Shown in pieces: positions 1 through 9,745 of a DNA stretch of 64,000 nt. The notes under the pieces are model-generated. The model made no database searches and was not told the DNA's origin. It saw only the letters and a program-made list of their open reading frames with translations. Origin of the DNA: Karstenula rhodostoma CBS 690.94 (Eukaryota; Ascomycota; Dothideomycetes; Pleosporales; Didymosphaeriaceae). The stretch spans positions 820,252-884,251 of the forward strand of contig MU001496.1 of assembly GCA_010093485.1 (NCBI GenBank). Reading direction: 5' to 3'. Numbering within the stretch: the stretch's first letter is position 1; the number at the start of each line of letters is the position of its first letter. A program made the position numbers and the translations under genes.

Positions 1-399
1 GACTACTTGGGAATGTGCCATTCATAGGTAGGCCTTCGTATCCAGGGAAGTCAGCGGTGAGATCGGTGTGGGAATCCAGACCGCTGTCTCCAAAAGGCGG
101 CATGGTCAAGCCGTCGATGGTGGGGCTGGGCTCAGGCTGGCTTTCTTGAGCGTCTCTGGGTGGTACATCTTCTCGCCTTCGTTTCCTGGGCCGCCCCATT
201 GGTTTTTGGAGAGAATAGACACATGCTATCTTTTCTCGCTCGCAGCGACTGCATGCGAGAAAAGCGTCGCCCGAGCATTTCAGCTTTCTCGTACCTGCAC
301 TGGCACTTTAGCCTGGGGTTGAAACAAACGGCAAGAGTTGTACCACTTACGGCACTCGTCACAAGCCGCGTGCAACTTTCCAGCTTGCATTTCCACCAT
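1..399 (-). CDS. Zn2Cys6 transcription factor, N-terminal part (truncated by window edge)
   Basis: Predicted nuclear DNA-binding regulator. On the minus strand an ATG at 397-399 opens exon 1 (351-399). A 56 nt intron (295-350, gtaagt...cag) follows and exon 2 runs off the window at base 1. The spliced product contains a fungal binuclear zinc cluster: CDECRTRKLKC, then CSRC and EREKIAC, spacing C-X2-C-X6-C-X7-C-X2-C-X6-C. All six cysteines are present, and the intron lies inside the cluster, between the second and third cysteine. A basic AT-hook-like tract (GRPRKRRRE) follows directly. The regulatory and activation regions lie outside the window, so target genes cannot be guessed. The splice choice rests on restoring the exact cysteine spacing. 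Confidence 0.82.
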
Positions 400-649
400 A
401 ACCTTTGTACTCTGTCGCGACAAACAAAGCCAAGGCTACGTAGGCAGGTATCCTGGCGTACGCGCAAAAGGCGGAGACAGTGAAGGCCTGTTAGATGACC
501 ACAGTAAAAGGAATACTGGGACAGAATGGTAGCAAGCAGCGGCGCGCGTCTCGCGTCTTTACCTTCATCAGCCCTACGGCTACGCCTCACGCGGCCTTAT
601 CTCACTGGTCAGCCACACCTCGCACAGACCACCTTCGCCAGCAGTGCTT

Positions 650-917
650 GCGCGTCTAAGGGACTATTATAATAAGTAAAAAAGTTTAATTCTTTTAATA
701 CTATACTTTATTACTTCGCACACTTTTAAGGAATTTAAAAGATAAATTTTTTTTATTAATAAAATACTAATAAAGGGCTAGAATATATAAAGAAGTTAGA
801 ATAATAAAAAGTTATATAGTTATTATAATAAAAGTAGAAAAACGCTCTCTTTTTTTTTTTTTTTAACTTTAAGATTAATTTTACACTAAAATAGCTATAA
901 TATTCCCTTAGACGCGC
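650..917. mobile_element. MITE-like element with terminal inverted repeats, AT-rich interior
   Basis: The two ends are inverted copies of GCGCGTCTAAGGGA followed by (C/A)TATTATA, about 22 bp with one mismatch. The interior (roughly 664-904) is strongly A/T with almost no C or G, in sharp contrast to its flanks. If the outer GCGC is counted as target duplication, the element is 654-913. It encodes nothing. The design is that of a non-autonomous DNA transposon whose interior has been eroded by RIP-like mutation. Confidence 0.7.
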
Positions 918-2043
918 GCAGAGTCATTTGTGGCTAACCTAGTGGCCTATGCGCGGGTGATTGATGAGATAAACGCGGCCATGCATTCTACACCGATATG
1001 TCAGCAAGCTACCAACCGAGATGGCGCCGGAGCTACTGTGGCGCTTGGGCCCGCGATCGTTGTGACCCAAGTCAACTTGATTGTTCGGGCTGCCCACTCA
1101 AACGATGGCGGCTTCTACTAGCAGTATGTTCTCGATGGCGCTGCACAGACACAGCGCGCTCATCGAGGCTGCGGATTCCGCGGCCGGAGCTTACGGGTGC
1201 CTTGGGACGACACCATTCCAAGAACTGTCGAATCATCACCCTTTTAATCCGAGAAGGGTAGTGCCGCTTATCGGCGTTATAGAAGAATGGTATGCGTATC
1301 ATGCGAGTTGAAGAGTGTGATCGCGGGTAAGCTATTGTGTTGTGATTGATTGCAGTGGTACCCTTCAACTTTATGGGACTTCCAAGAGAACTCGGAGATG
1401 GGGTCTACGACTATGTGATAGACTCTGAATACATATTTTGAACTGAAAATGTATCGAGATGCTTAAACTGGACGTCGCGATCAAGTTGGGCTTAGGCGGA
1501 ACACTAGGCGTTATCCCTTAGATTATAATATGTCGCTATTACGGGTTTCTAGACACATTGACTAAGAAGCTACGAAACACGTTTACCGCAACGGCGAGTT
1601 TAAGTTCAGAAACAGCAACACTCTGATCACCTTTGTTTGTTCACTTACAATGCTTTATTTTGTGTTACTTTTGGGCTCGCGCATGATCCGCGCGACCTGT
1701 TTGTCACGGCTTGTTGTTGCGCAGAAGGCGGGGATGAGGATGATGTTCTGCGAACACGCGGAGTCGGCGCGCGGACGTGGAGATTCGCGTCGCCGAGGGG
1801 TCACGTGACCTCCTGGGTGCAGGTGGGCGGCAGGCGCAGCAAGTCGTGCTCAGTGTGCAGCAGCAAAAAGGGCGTCCGTTTGTGCCGTTTGCTGTGTACC
1901 ACCGCCCTCTTTTGCCGTCGGCGTTGCGGTCGTTATTCCGCAGCGCGCACGCACGGGTTTCGCGGGTCGTAAGCAGGTCCGCAGCAGCAACAGCAGCTAG
2001 GGTGCGCCGGCGTCTGATTCGCGCCCTACTTGTCGAAGAGTTG

Positions 2044-2534
2044 ATGCCTGATGTTGGCACGGCACGCTGGCTGGCTGGCTGGCGACGCTTTGTGCTGCCC
2101 GCTGCCTTGCCCTGCACCGCGCAACGGGCACTGGGCGAGAGAAGGCAGCGGTTGCGCCCTGTGGTTGCTGCTGGTGCTGCTGTTGCTGCGCTGCACGGGA
2201 TTCTACTGTGCAGCTGCTCGCTGCGTCTCACGATGACATGAGTCGGTCGCCGTCAGACGGCGCAACCACTAAGCCACTTCCGGCAAGGGCGCGGGCGCGG
2301 GCGCGGCGGACGGCGCTGGTTGGCTGCCTGCGGCGGGCGGTGCGAGACATCCATGCCGCAGCTCGCGTCTCTTGCGCGGCGGTGACTCATATCGTTAGCG
2401 CCGATAGTCGCTGGCTGGCGCACACAAAAAGACCAGTGCCCCGCGTCAGGCACCCGTTTCTCTTCTTCCTCCCCATCCACCACCACTTCACACAATAACA
2501 CCCACAGGCAACCAACATCATGGCTGCCTCTTAG
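2044..2534 (+). promoter_or_regulatory. Upstream ORFs in the cpcA leader
   Basis: ATG-initiated upstream frames lie before the main cpcA frame. They run 2044-2241 (65 codons), 2051-2236 (61 codons), 2238-2498 (86 codons) and 2520-2534 (four codons, M-A-A-S then stop, 38 nt before the putative main start). Which are transcribed depends on the unknown transcription start. GCN4/cpc-1/cpcA genes of other fungi are translationally controlled by upstream ORFs that let the main frame be read when eIF2 is phosphorylated. These frames are in the right place for that role, but function is inferred. Confidence 0.5.
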
Positions 2535-2572
2535 CTCTGTTCCCAGCTCCCAGTCGACGCACAGCCGGCACC

Positions 2573-3838
2573 TTGGATTCCTCAATCATTCACCACCTCC
2601 CCACTCAACCCACAACCTCAGAGCCTTCCTTTTTGGAACCTCTGAACTACAGCCCCGCCCAGTGCAGCTCTAGTTCGCCGTCACCTTCCAACTCCCGGTT
2701 CGACTTTACGTCGTCCATCACGGCTTCTCACCAGTCAACATGGCTTCCCTCACCAGCTCCCCACGCCTCGCGGCAACCAACCAATACGTCCCATACCGAC
2801 TTCGCCCCTCTACACAACGACTTCGTGCTCTACGACCAGCCGGCTCCAGCCCCTCATCGGCCGCTTCGTGCTCCGAGCGCTCCGCAACCTGGGCCTCTGT
2901 TTAACGCAACCCCGCCCTTCTACGCAAACTCAGCGCCTACATCAACCTTAGCTTTTCCACAGCCCCAGTCACAACAACATCGCCCACCGGTCCCCTTGTT
3001 CAACAGTTCCATCAACAGCATTCCCCAGATCCACCAGAACAGCAACGTCGCAGCCATGGCAGGTAGGACTCACGCTGTTCTTGCGCACGAGAGGCTCAAG
3101 CTCACGCTCAGACCAGACTTGAACAGCAGCAACTCGTTCGACTCTGGGGCCAGCCTCTTTGCTGGCCTCCAGCAGGATGTCTCTTGGGAGGCGCCCCCGA
3201 ACGCTTTCACCGCCATCAACCCCCACTCGGTGTCGAGCTCTACGCGCACAGTGTCTCCCAAGGACATCTTTGCGGACCCGTTCCAGTCTGCGCCACCTTC
3301 TACGACCTTCACAAACATGACTTCCCCAGACATTGACCAGTCGCCCTTCATCACCGACAGCTTCGAGACCTCGCCCATGTTCCAGGGCGACTCGTACATG
3401 CCCGCCGACAACTGGTTCTCTCTCTTCCCAGAGGAGGACAACAAGGGTGCCGCGCCAGCCGTTGCTGCTCCTCTGGTCGCTCCCGCTCTCGAGCGCACTG
3501 TCAGCAGCAACACGACCAAGTCCAGCGGCTCCAGCGTCAACTCTCCTATTGTCCTGTCTGCCAACTCTCACCGAAGGAAGTCATCTGTCAACGGCTCACC
3601 CGTCACGAATGCATCAATAACCAAGCCCCGTCGCCGGAAAGGGCCTCTTCCCACCATCATGGTGGATCCCCATGACAAGGTGGCCTTGAAGCGAGCTCGC
3701 AATACGCTTGCAGCTCGTGACTCGCGTCAACGGAAGTTCGACCACGTTAGCACTTTGGAAAAGCGCAATGCAGACCTCGAGGCGGAAGTGGAGAAGTGGA
3801 AGCAGATCGCCTATGCTCAGGGTTATTCCGGATCATGA
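2573..3838 (+). CDS. cpcA: Cross-pathway control bZIP transcription factor CpcA/Gcn4
   Basis: Master activator of amino-acid biosynthesis genes under starvation, acting in the nucleus. The C-terminus is a complete bZIP: basic region KRARNTLAARDSRQRKFD followed by a leucine-zipper heptad tract (LEKRNADLEAEVEKWKQIA). Upstream are the acidic, Phe/Trp-rich blocks expected of an activation domain (TVSPKDIFADPF, WFSLFPEED). A 54 nt intron is likely at 3063-3116 (GTAGGA, branch CTCAC, CAG). It is a multiple of three without stops, so both forms stay in frame; the spliced form is 403 aa. The open frame has no AUG before 3056. Translation starts either at TTG 2573 in strong context (GGCACCTTGG), in an unseen upstream exon, or at ATG 3056, giving about 242 aa spliced and close to the usual size of this family. 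Coordinates follow the long form because 2573-3055 reads like coding sequence. Confidence 0.85.
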   Translation: MDSSIIHHLPTQPTTSEPSFLEPLNYSPAQCSSSSPSPSNSRFDFTSSITASHQSTWLPSPAPHASRQPTNTSHTDFAPLHNDFVLYDQPAPAPHRPLRAPSAPQPGPLFNATPPFYANSAPTSTLAFPQPQSQQHRPPVPLFNSSINSIPQIHQNSNVAAMAGRTHAVLAHERLKLTLRPDLNSSNSFDSGASLFAGLQQDVSWEAPPNAFTAINPHSVSSSTRTVSPKDIFADPFQSAPPSTTFTNMTSPDIDQSPFITDSFETSPMFQGDSYMPADNWFSLFPEEDNKGAAPAVAAPLVAPALERTVSSNTTKSSGSSVNSPIVLSANSHRRKSSVNGSPVTNASITKPRRRKGPLPTIMVDPHDKVALKRARNTLAARDSRQRKFDHVSTLEKRNADLEAEVEKWKQIAYAQGYSGS

Positions 3839-4997
3839 ATCTTTGCGCACCCCCGGAGTCGGTCCGGATCAGTATCGGTGGTCCTGCGGAGCTGGTGAGG
3901 ACAGCCTCCCCATCCCGACCTCGACCAAAAGTTTTCCTTTTTTCAGTCATGACTGGTGTCCAGCCCGTTGTCGTTGGCGGCGTGGCTACTGACCTTTTCT
4001 TTAATGTCTCTACTTGTTTTCTTCCGGCCGGAGCGTAGTCTCCCTTGGGTTGATCGACTCCTCCTGGTAACGGTTGCGGTGGTTTCTGTCGGCACATCGT
4101 CGACTGCGCGAGTGTTTACTGTCCTTTATTCCAGTACTTCAGTTGAAGAATGGCTGCCTTTCGGCTCAAGCCTTGTAGTCTTTCATAATATATTCGCTTT
4201 CAACCTATCATGACTCCGCTGCTGTGACTCCTGCTCCGAACCAAACCGCTTGTGTGACTGGTCTCATGGTGACTGTTTATGAGTGCTCCCAAGTCATACT
4301 TAGTTTACGTTTCTTTAACATTGCCCTCCACGTATCGTTGCCTAGGTCTCGCGGGTCCTTGTCATAGCCTGCGTGACTCACCCATTTGCAACTGGTTTCC
4401 TTGGACTCATGTCATACCCGTGATGCCCACCCTTTCAGTATGCAGTCAGCTGCGGACAATACTATGCCTGCGTGTTTACATGTATGCTGGCCAAGCATCA
4501 GGGCAAGTGTACTGGCATAGTTAGGTAGTCCCAACTCCAACAAGCACTTGTGATACTCTCGTTCCCGCCACGAACGTCCAGCCTCCTTCGCTTCTCATTG
4601 TCGCGCCTTCGGATGAGGGATATTGCTGCGGGTTGAATTTAGATGGAAGATTTGATGATGTTTGACTTCAAGTACGTCCTAAACCTGATGGTCGTAGACG
4701 TGAGCACGATTGCCTTGTCTGTAATCGAACGCGTAACGGCACGAGGTACGTTCACCACAATAGCTCGACTGCATCCACGCTGCACAGCAGGAGATCCGAC
4801 CACATAACAAATAGATATTACGTTATGCTCCAGACGCGCCCACTGCACTGTCCTTGTGATCGCCATCGCTGAATAGAACATGAGACGCGAAGATCAGGGT
4901 ATCGGAATGCCGTTCCCATGCACTTCAGTATGCAAACAAGTGAGAAACTATAGACAAGAAGAGAAGACCCCGATGCAAACTCTGATGCATGCGGTAT
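3839..4997. other. Intergenic region between convergent genes
   Basis: About 1.16 kb between the 3' ends of cpcA and the VRL1-type gene. It should carry both 3' UTRs. Open frames are short and unrecognisable, and no RNA gene or repeat is evident. Confidence 0.5.
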
Positions 4998-7900
4998 TCA
5001 GTCCGCCTCAGGTCGAGGCGCCAGCAATTGTTCCCCTTCCTCGCTCGTCTCCGGTACGCCGTTTATATCGCCTTCTATTTCTAGTGGTGATGCGGGTGGA
5101 AGCAGGGGCTCATCTTCTGATGCGTCGACATCGCCATTGACCATACCCTGCTCGTGATTCGCAGCCAGCGCGCCGTCCACCTCATCTGTCACATCTTCAA
5201 TGCTGCCTCTCCTCTCGAGCATTGCAGTATCGAGACTCATATCCGGATGTGACCCGTTCACTTCATCAACAGCTACACCATTGCTGTCTGCCTGGGATTT
5301 CGATGCACCAATTCCCAGCTCCCTCACAGCGCGCCTCATGCTCTCTAGCCTGGCTCGTTCAGTCACCACCATCTTACGTGCAAACTCCTTCAGTGCTCTC
5401 CTGCCCATGTCCACGCGGTTCTCCTGCCAACTGGCAAGTTCTTGCGCGACAATCTGTTGGGTATATCGCAATTCTTTACCCAAACCGGAGAGTTCTTCTG
5501 TGGCGCGCTCCATCTTTTCCTGCGCATCGCGTTGCATACGCGAACGAGCATCATCCAGCAGACCAAGAGGCCAGCGGTCAGATCGGCGCATGGAAAGAGA
5601 GTGACGATCGACGGCCTTTTGGGTTGCAGACATGGAATTGATGAGCGTGGAGGGCCGGTTCAGAGCGGTGAGTATGGCGTTAATGGTACTAGCAATTGCG
5701 TGGACATTGTAGTAGAAACCAGCTAAGGGGCTCGCTTCACTCTGGGTCAGAGTCTTGGTGTACCGGTCCACAGCTCTCAAGTGGGGCTCCGGCAAGAATT
5801 TCAGAGTGTGAATAGCAGTGTTGGCTAATTTTGCTGCGTCAGCAAGATCTGTAGATGTTGTGCGCATTTTGTTCGTGCGACGTAGAACCGATTTCGATGC
5901 ATGGTGTAGAGAGCGAACAGATTCACGGGCATGTTGCACGAATAGTTCCACTTCGCGAACATCGTAAACGGGAGTGAATTCCTCCCGAATTCGTTCAACA
6001 AGCAGCTCAGCTTTGCGAGAAGATCTTTCTGCGAGCATCGTTATATCGATGTCTGGGACGAGGAAGAACTCCCAGACCATTTCATGGGTTGCGAATGTGG
6101 GATGCTTCAGAAGGATCTTGAGAAATGCGTCAAGTCGAAGCTGTATATCCCGAAGGACAGAACGCGACGGCCGTGAGGGGATAAGAAATGGTGACGCAAG
6201 ATTGTTGATGACCGGAAGCCAGGAAGCCGGATGTTCCTGGGCTAGCCATTTGGCCAAATTCTCGAAGTCGTGAAGGGACCGTCGACAGGTCGTAACGGTG
6301 ATTGTGGCATTCGAATTGGGGGCGCCTGATTTGAGAACAAGTCGGATGCTTCCGTCTTCAACAAAGAATGATCTCACGACAGTGGTTGTGCGACCGTCAG
6401 GACCAGGTTCATTTGACAGCAAGACCATGTCGTCAATTCTGTTGCGCACTTCGTCGTCCTTGGCGAGCTCGACAGCGGTGAGCCCTCTGACGTCTTTGAC
6501 AGACAGATCGACCCTTGGATCTTGGAACAGAACGCGAACAAGTTCAGTGCGACCGTATTTGCTGGCCACCATGAGCGGCGTGAAATGCTTGTCGTTCGGA
6601 GCGTTCACGTCCGAATCGCACCGATACAGCAGCCTGATTGCGATCTGTGAATCTGCAACGATGTGCAGCAAGCTGTTGCCTTTGTTGTCAATGTGTTCAT
6701 CTAAATGGAATGGCTGACCATCGTGTTGGGCTAGCGTAGCGGCATGGAGCGCTCTATCGATCATGTCACGATATTCATCGTGGTCGTAAGATCGACAAAG
6801 AGCAAACATGGGAGTCTGCCCGTTCTTGTCCTTCAGGCGCCAAGGTACCAGGTGGCCAATTCTGTCAATGAGCAGTGGCTGATTGAAGAGGTAGTGCGCC
6901 ACACATCGGCCTTTGGAATCTTGTTTTGCCAGGTACGCTCGTAAGACGTCCTCCACTGGTCTTATCTTGAGAATCCAATCAAGGAGAACGTCGGTAGTCT
7001 TTGCGTTACCGCTCTGTACGGCCGCGCTGAGTAGGGTCGTGCCTTCGTTGTTGCAGTCATCAAGAATGAAATCAGGCGAGTAAAACTCGGACAGACCGAG
7101 CAAGTATTGCAGCGCCTTGTCTTGTCTATTTTCTACAGCCATCATCAAGACGGAATCGCCCTCTGAGCCCTGCGTCTTGGACAATTTCTCTATCGACGTA
7201 TCGCCTTCAAGGCCCGTACCGCGGGAGCCTAGTGTAGTATGCGACCGGAAAGAGACTGCCGAGGAGCTAGACATGCTTCTTGTGTCCATTGAAACCCTCT
7301 TCTTAGGTTTTGGTCGATGGGGAAGCTCTGGTATTGGAGGCGTTGGAGCTCGTTGAAAGGGAAATATATGAGCCAGAGGGCCATCCTCGTCTTTGTGTCG
7401 AAGTCGAGATAGTCTGCCGGGCCTGTACGAAAATCCGGCGTCACCAAGGACTGTTGGTTCAGCTGACGCCAGAAGCTCTGATGCGCTTGGTGCGAACCTC
7501 ACAGGTAGACCATTTTCGCGGATGTCTTCGTCCTCGTCCGAACCAGCCCAAGCGTCTTCGTGAAAAGACTTCTCAGGTTCAAGCACACCCTGTAGGGTTG
7601 CGAGGTCGCCCGTCCTGGTTGCTTGCCACAAAGTTCTGTTGCGCCGACTGGCTTTGCGCAACCCCCCTGAATCCCTGACTAGATAGGAGAGTACGGCCTC
7701 AAATGTGCTCAATGCATAACCCATCTCGCCACTCTCTACATCGTCTATGAAAATGAAATGCCGCATGTAAGACAGACGCGCTTGTAGGTTTTTTATCGGA
7801 GATCGTATAACAACGATAAGCAGAAGAGACACCAGCGTGTCTGCATTGATGGTGAGCAGGTGGTCGTTTTTTTCCGAGTCGGACTGGCCATTTGGAAGAG

Positions 7901-9222
7901 GTTTCGCAGTAGTCGAAGAAGCCTCAGGCATTGTTATGTTCTTTTGCACAGCAAGAAGCATTTCCACCATCTCTTGCGGACTGCCAGCTACGCCCATCTT
8001 CTTGAATATTTCGACTGCCTTGGACAAGCGCACTGAAAGTTCATTCTTGCCTTTCCGGCCATGGCCTATGTCGATGCCCACTTGCGAAATGTCGATATCT
8101 ACCATTTGCCGCATCCGCATCTCGAGCTCGGCATCATCCGACTTTCGAATATGCTGCAGACGAGGGAACATGGATGCATGCAGCTGTTCGGTGATGTACT
8201 TCTCGATCATGCGCTCCACGACGGGTCCCGTCAAATCGGTCGTTGCACCCAGCAAAGAGAGCTGTTGCTTGTCGACCCCCTGAAATAGATCTATCGCCGC
8301 AATTACCGCCGTCTCCAACGACCTTCGCATCAGATCCTCCTCATCGTCAATCTCCAACGTCGAGACGAATCCATTGGGACCTGAGATGCTGCTGTGTAAC
8401 GACAAAGGTGCGCTTTCTGCAGAAGACACGGACCCCCTTCTTCGCGAGGTCAGTGAAGACGCCCGAGACTGGCTTGAAGGCGTGGGCGGAAGCGGCTTCT
8501 CCAACTCTTTCCCAAATTCGGCGAAGAGCCTGTCGAGGCCCGGCTGCATCTGGCGCGCAATCATGGGGAAATGGTTCAACAGGTCCCCAAAGGATTTGAC
8601 GTCCTTCTTCCGCGGCATCGACGCCGATGGGCCACTGTTCGACGGGCCGACGGCGGCATGTTTCGGCGCGCGCTCCTTGGTAGGGTCTGGCAGAGAGGCA
8701 GGGATGATGGGGGCCGCATCGTATGTTCCGATGAGCGGCCGCGAGATGAAGTAAATCAGCCACGGCTGCGGCTCGAACGTGTCCGGGAAGAAGATGACGT
8801 CGTGCAGCAGCTGGGCCTGGTTCAGTGTCTTGAAGCCCTTGTTGCTGTAGACGAAGGCATCCTTGATGATGACGGTCCTCCCGTTCGCTGTCGAGTACTG
8901 CTTTGCCTTGCCACGGCTCTCTCTGAAAGTGGAGCCATCCTTGACGTGGTTGTTGGGGCCCACGCCGCCCGGGACGCGCAGGACATGGCTGGCCAGGAAC
9001 TCTTCGGAGCCGCTTAGGTCGGCGTACGAGGCATTCGTGTCGCGGTCGCGGGAGGTGAGAAGGACCTCGGTGGTGGGGACGAGGAGGACCTTTGCTGCGT
9101 GTTAGCGGGGGGTCGAGTAGGGCGACGGTCGGGGTGCTTACGTGGTGCTGGACGGGAGAGCACTGGCTGGGGAGAGTGCTACGGAAGAAGGCCCGCAGAA
9201 AGGGATTCAGGACCGGAGGCAT
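4998..9222 (-). CDS. VRL1: VPS9-ankyrin-PX domain protein (VRL1/VARP-like Rab5-family GEF)
   Basis: Predicted endosomal guanine-nucleotide exchange factor for Rab5-type GTPases with membrane-binding modules. Exon 1 (9142-9222) starts at ATG 9220-9222. A 52 nt intron (9090-9141) is removed and exon 2 runs to 4998, giving 1390 aa. Approximate layout: conserved N-terminal region 1-180; VPS9 domain about 320-500, with the catalytic-type block ADTLVSLLLIVVI and the downstream GYALSTFEAVLSYL; low-complexity linker; ankyrin repeats about 670-915 (NEGTTLLSAAVQSGN, HFTPLMVASKYGRTELVRVL); PX domain about 930-1040; and a long helical C-terminus (about 1050-1320) that could be BAR-like. This order matches yeast Vrl1, which acts with a sorting-nexin partner in endosome-to-plasma-membrane recycling. 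The Vrl1 assignment is family inference; the VPS9, ankyrin and PX calls are firm. Confidence 0.85.
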
Positions 9223-9745
9223 TCAATCGACAGGGCAAGGACTCGCAGCGCATTCGTCGATCGCGGACCATGGGTCCTCGCAGGGCGGACCGCGCCGCGC
9301 GCGCTGTCGACTGTCGACTGGCGACTGGCGACTGGCGCAACGGGTGCCTGCCTGCCTGCCTGCTTGTCCGGTACTGGGGCGGGCCGGGAAGCGAGTGCGG
9401 GTGCGGGTGCGGGTGCCGAGAGCGGATGGGCTGCGACTGCAGAGGGCGCGCAAGCTAGCGAGGCAGGAGCAGATGCGCCGGTGAAGGGTGGGGTGAGGGG
9501 TGAGGGGTGAGTTGGAGCGGTGCGCGATACGCGATGCGCGATGCGAAGCTGTTGCGGAGCGCACGTCGGTGTTCCTCCTTGCGCTTGTGAACCGTGCACA
9601 TCACTTTAGGGCAGAGCATGTGAACATGGGCATATCACGTTTCACTCCAGCAACCGAACCTGTTCACTGGCTCGGGATTGGCACCATCATTGCGAGCTTG
9701 GGCTGTCTATCCCAGAAGGCGTGCAACTATCGTGGGCAAAGACGC
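9223..9745. other. Intergenic, upstream region of the VRL1-type gene
   Basis: About 520 bp, GC-rich, with low-complexity stretches (GCGGGTGCGGGTGCGG near 9395). No gene-like frame is supported. It should hold the promoter of the VRL1-type gene and the 3' flank of the decayed oxidase. Confidence 0.4.

Larger units (their letters stand above)
400..2572. other. Intergenic region with the cpcA 5' leader
   Basis: About 2.2 kb between the divergent Zn2Cys6 gene (minus) and cpcA (plus). It holds the MITE at 650-917. From about 1700 it becomes GC-rich and low in complexity (GCGGGC runs near 2287-2320). Open frames here are short, overlap on both strands and show no recognisable protein. From about 2040 the sequence is best read as cpcA promoter and leader with upstream ORFs. 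Confidence 0.5.

Noticed and set aside
132..590. 152-codon minus-strand frame over the Zn2Cys6 region
   Set aside because: The zinc cluster is in another frame and needs the 56 nt intron; this frame lacks the cysteine pattern.
1704..2241. Overlapping Arg/Ala-rich frames on both strands upstream of cpcA
   Set aside because: GC-rich low complexity produces open frames in all phases; no protein signature. The plus-strand ones starting with ATG are kept only as possible upstream ORFs.
8347..9222. 291-codon minus-strand frame overlapping the start of the VRL1-type gene
   Set aside because: Only its first 27 codons are used (exon 1); the rest is out of frame with the conserved protein once the 52 nt intron is removed.
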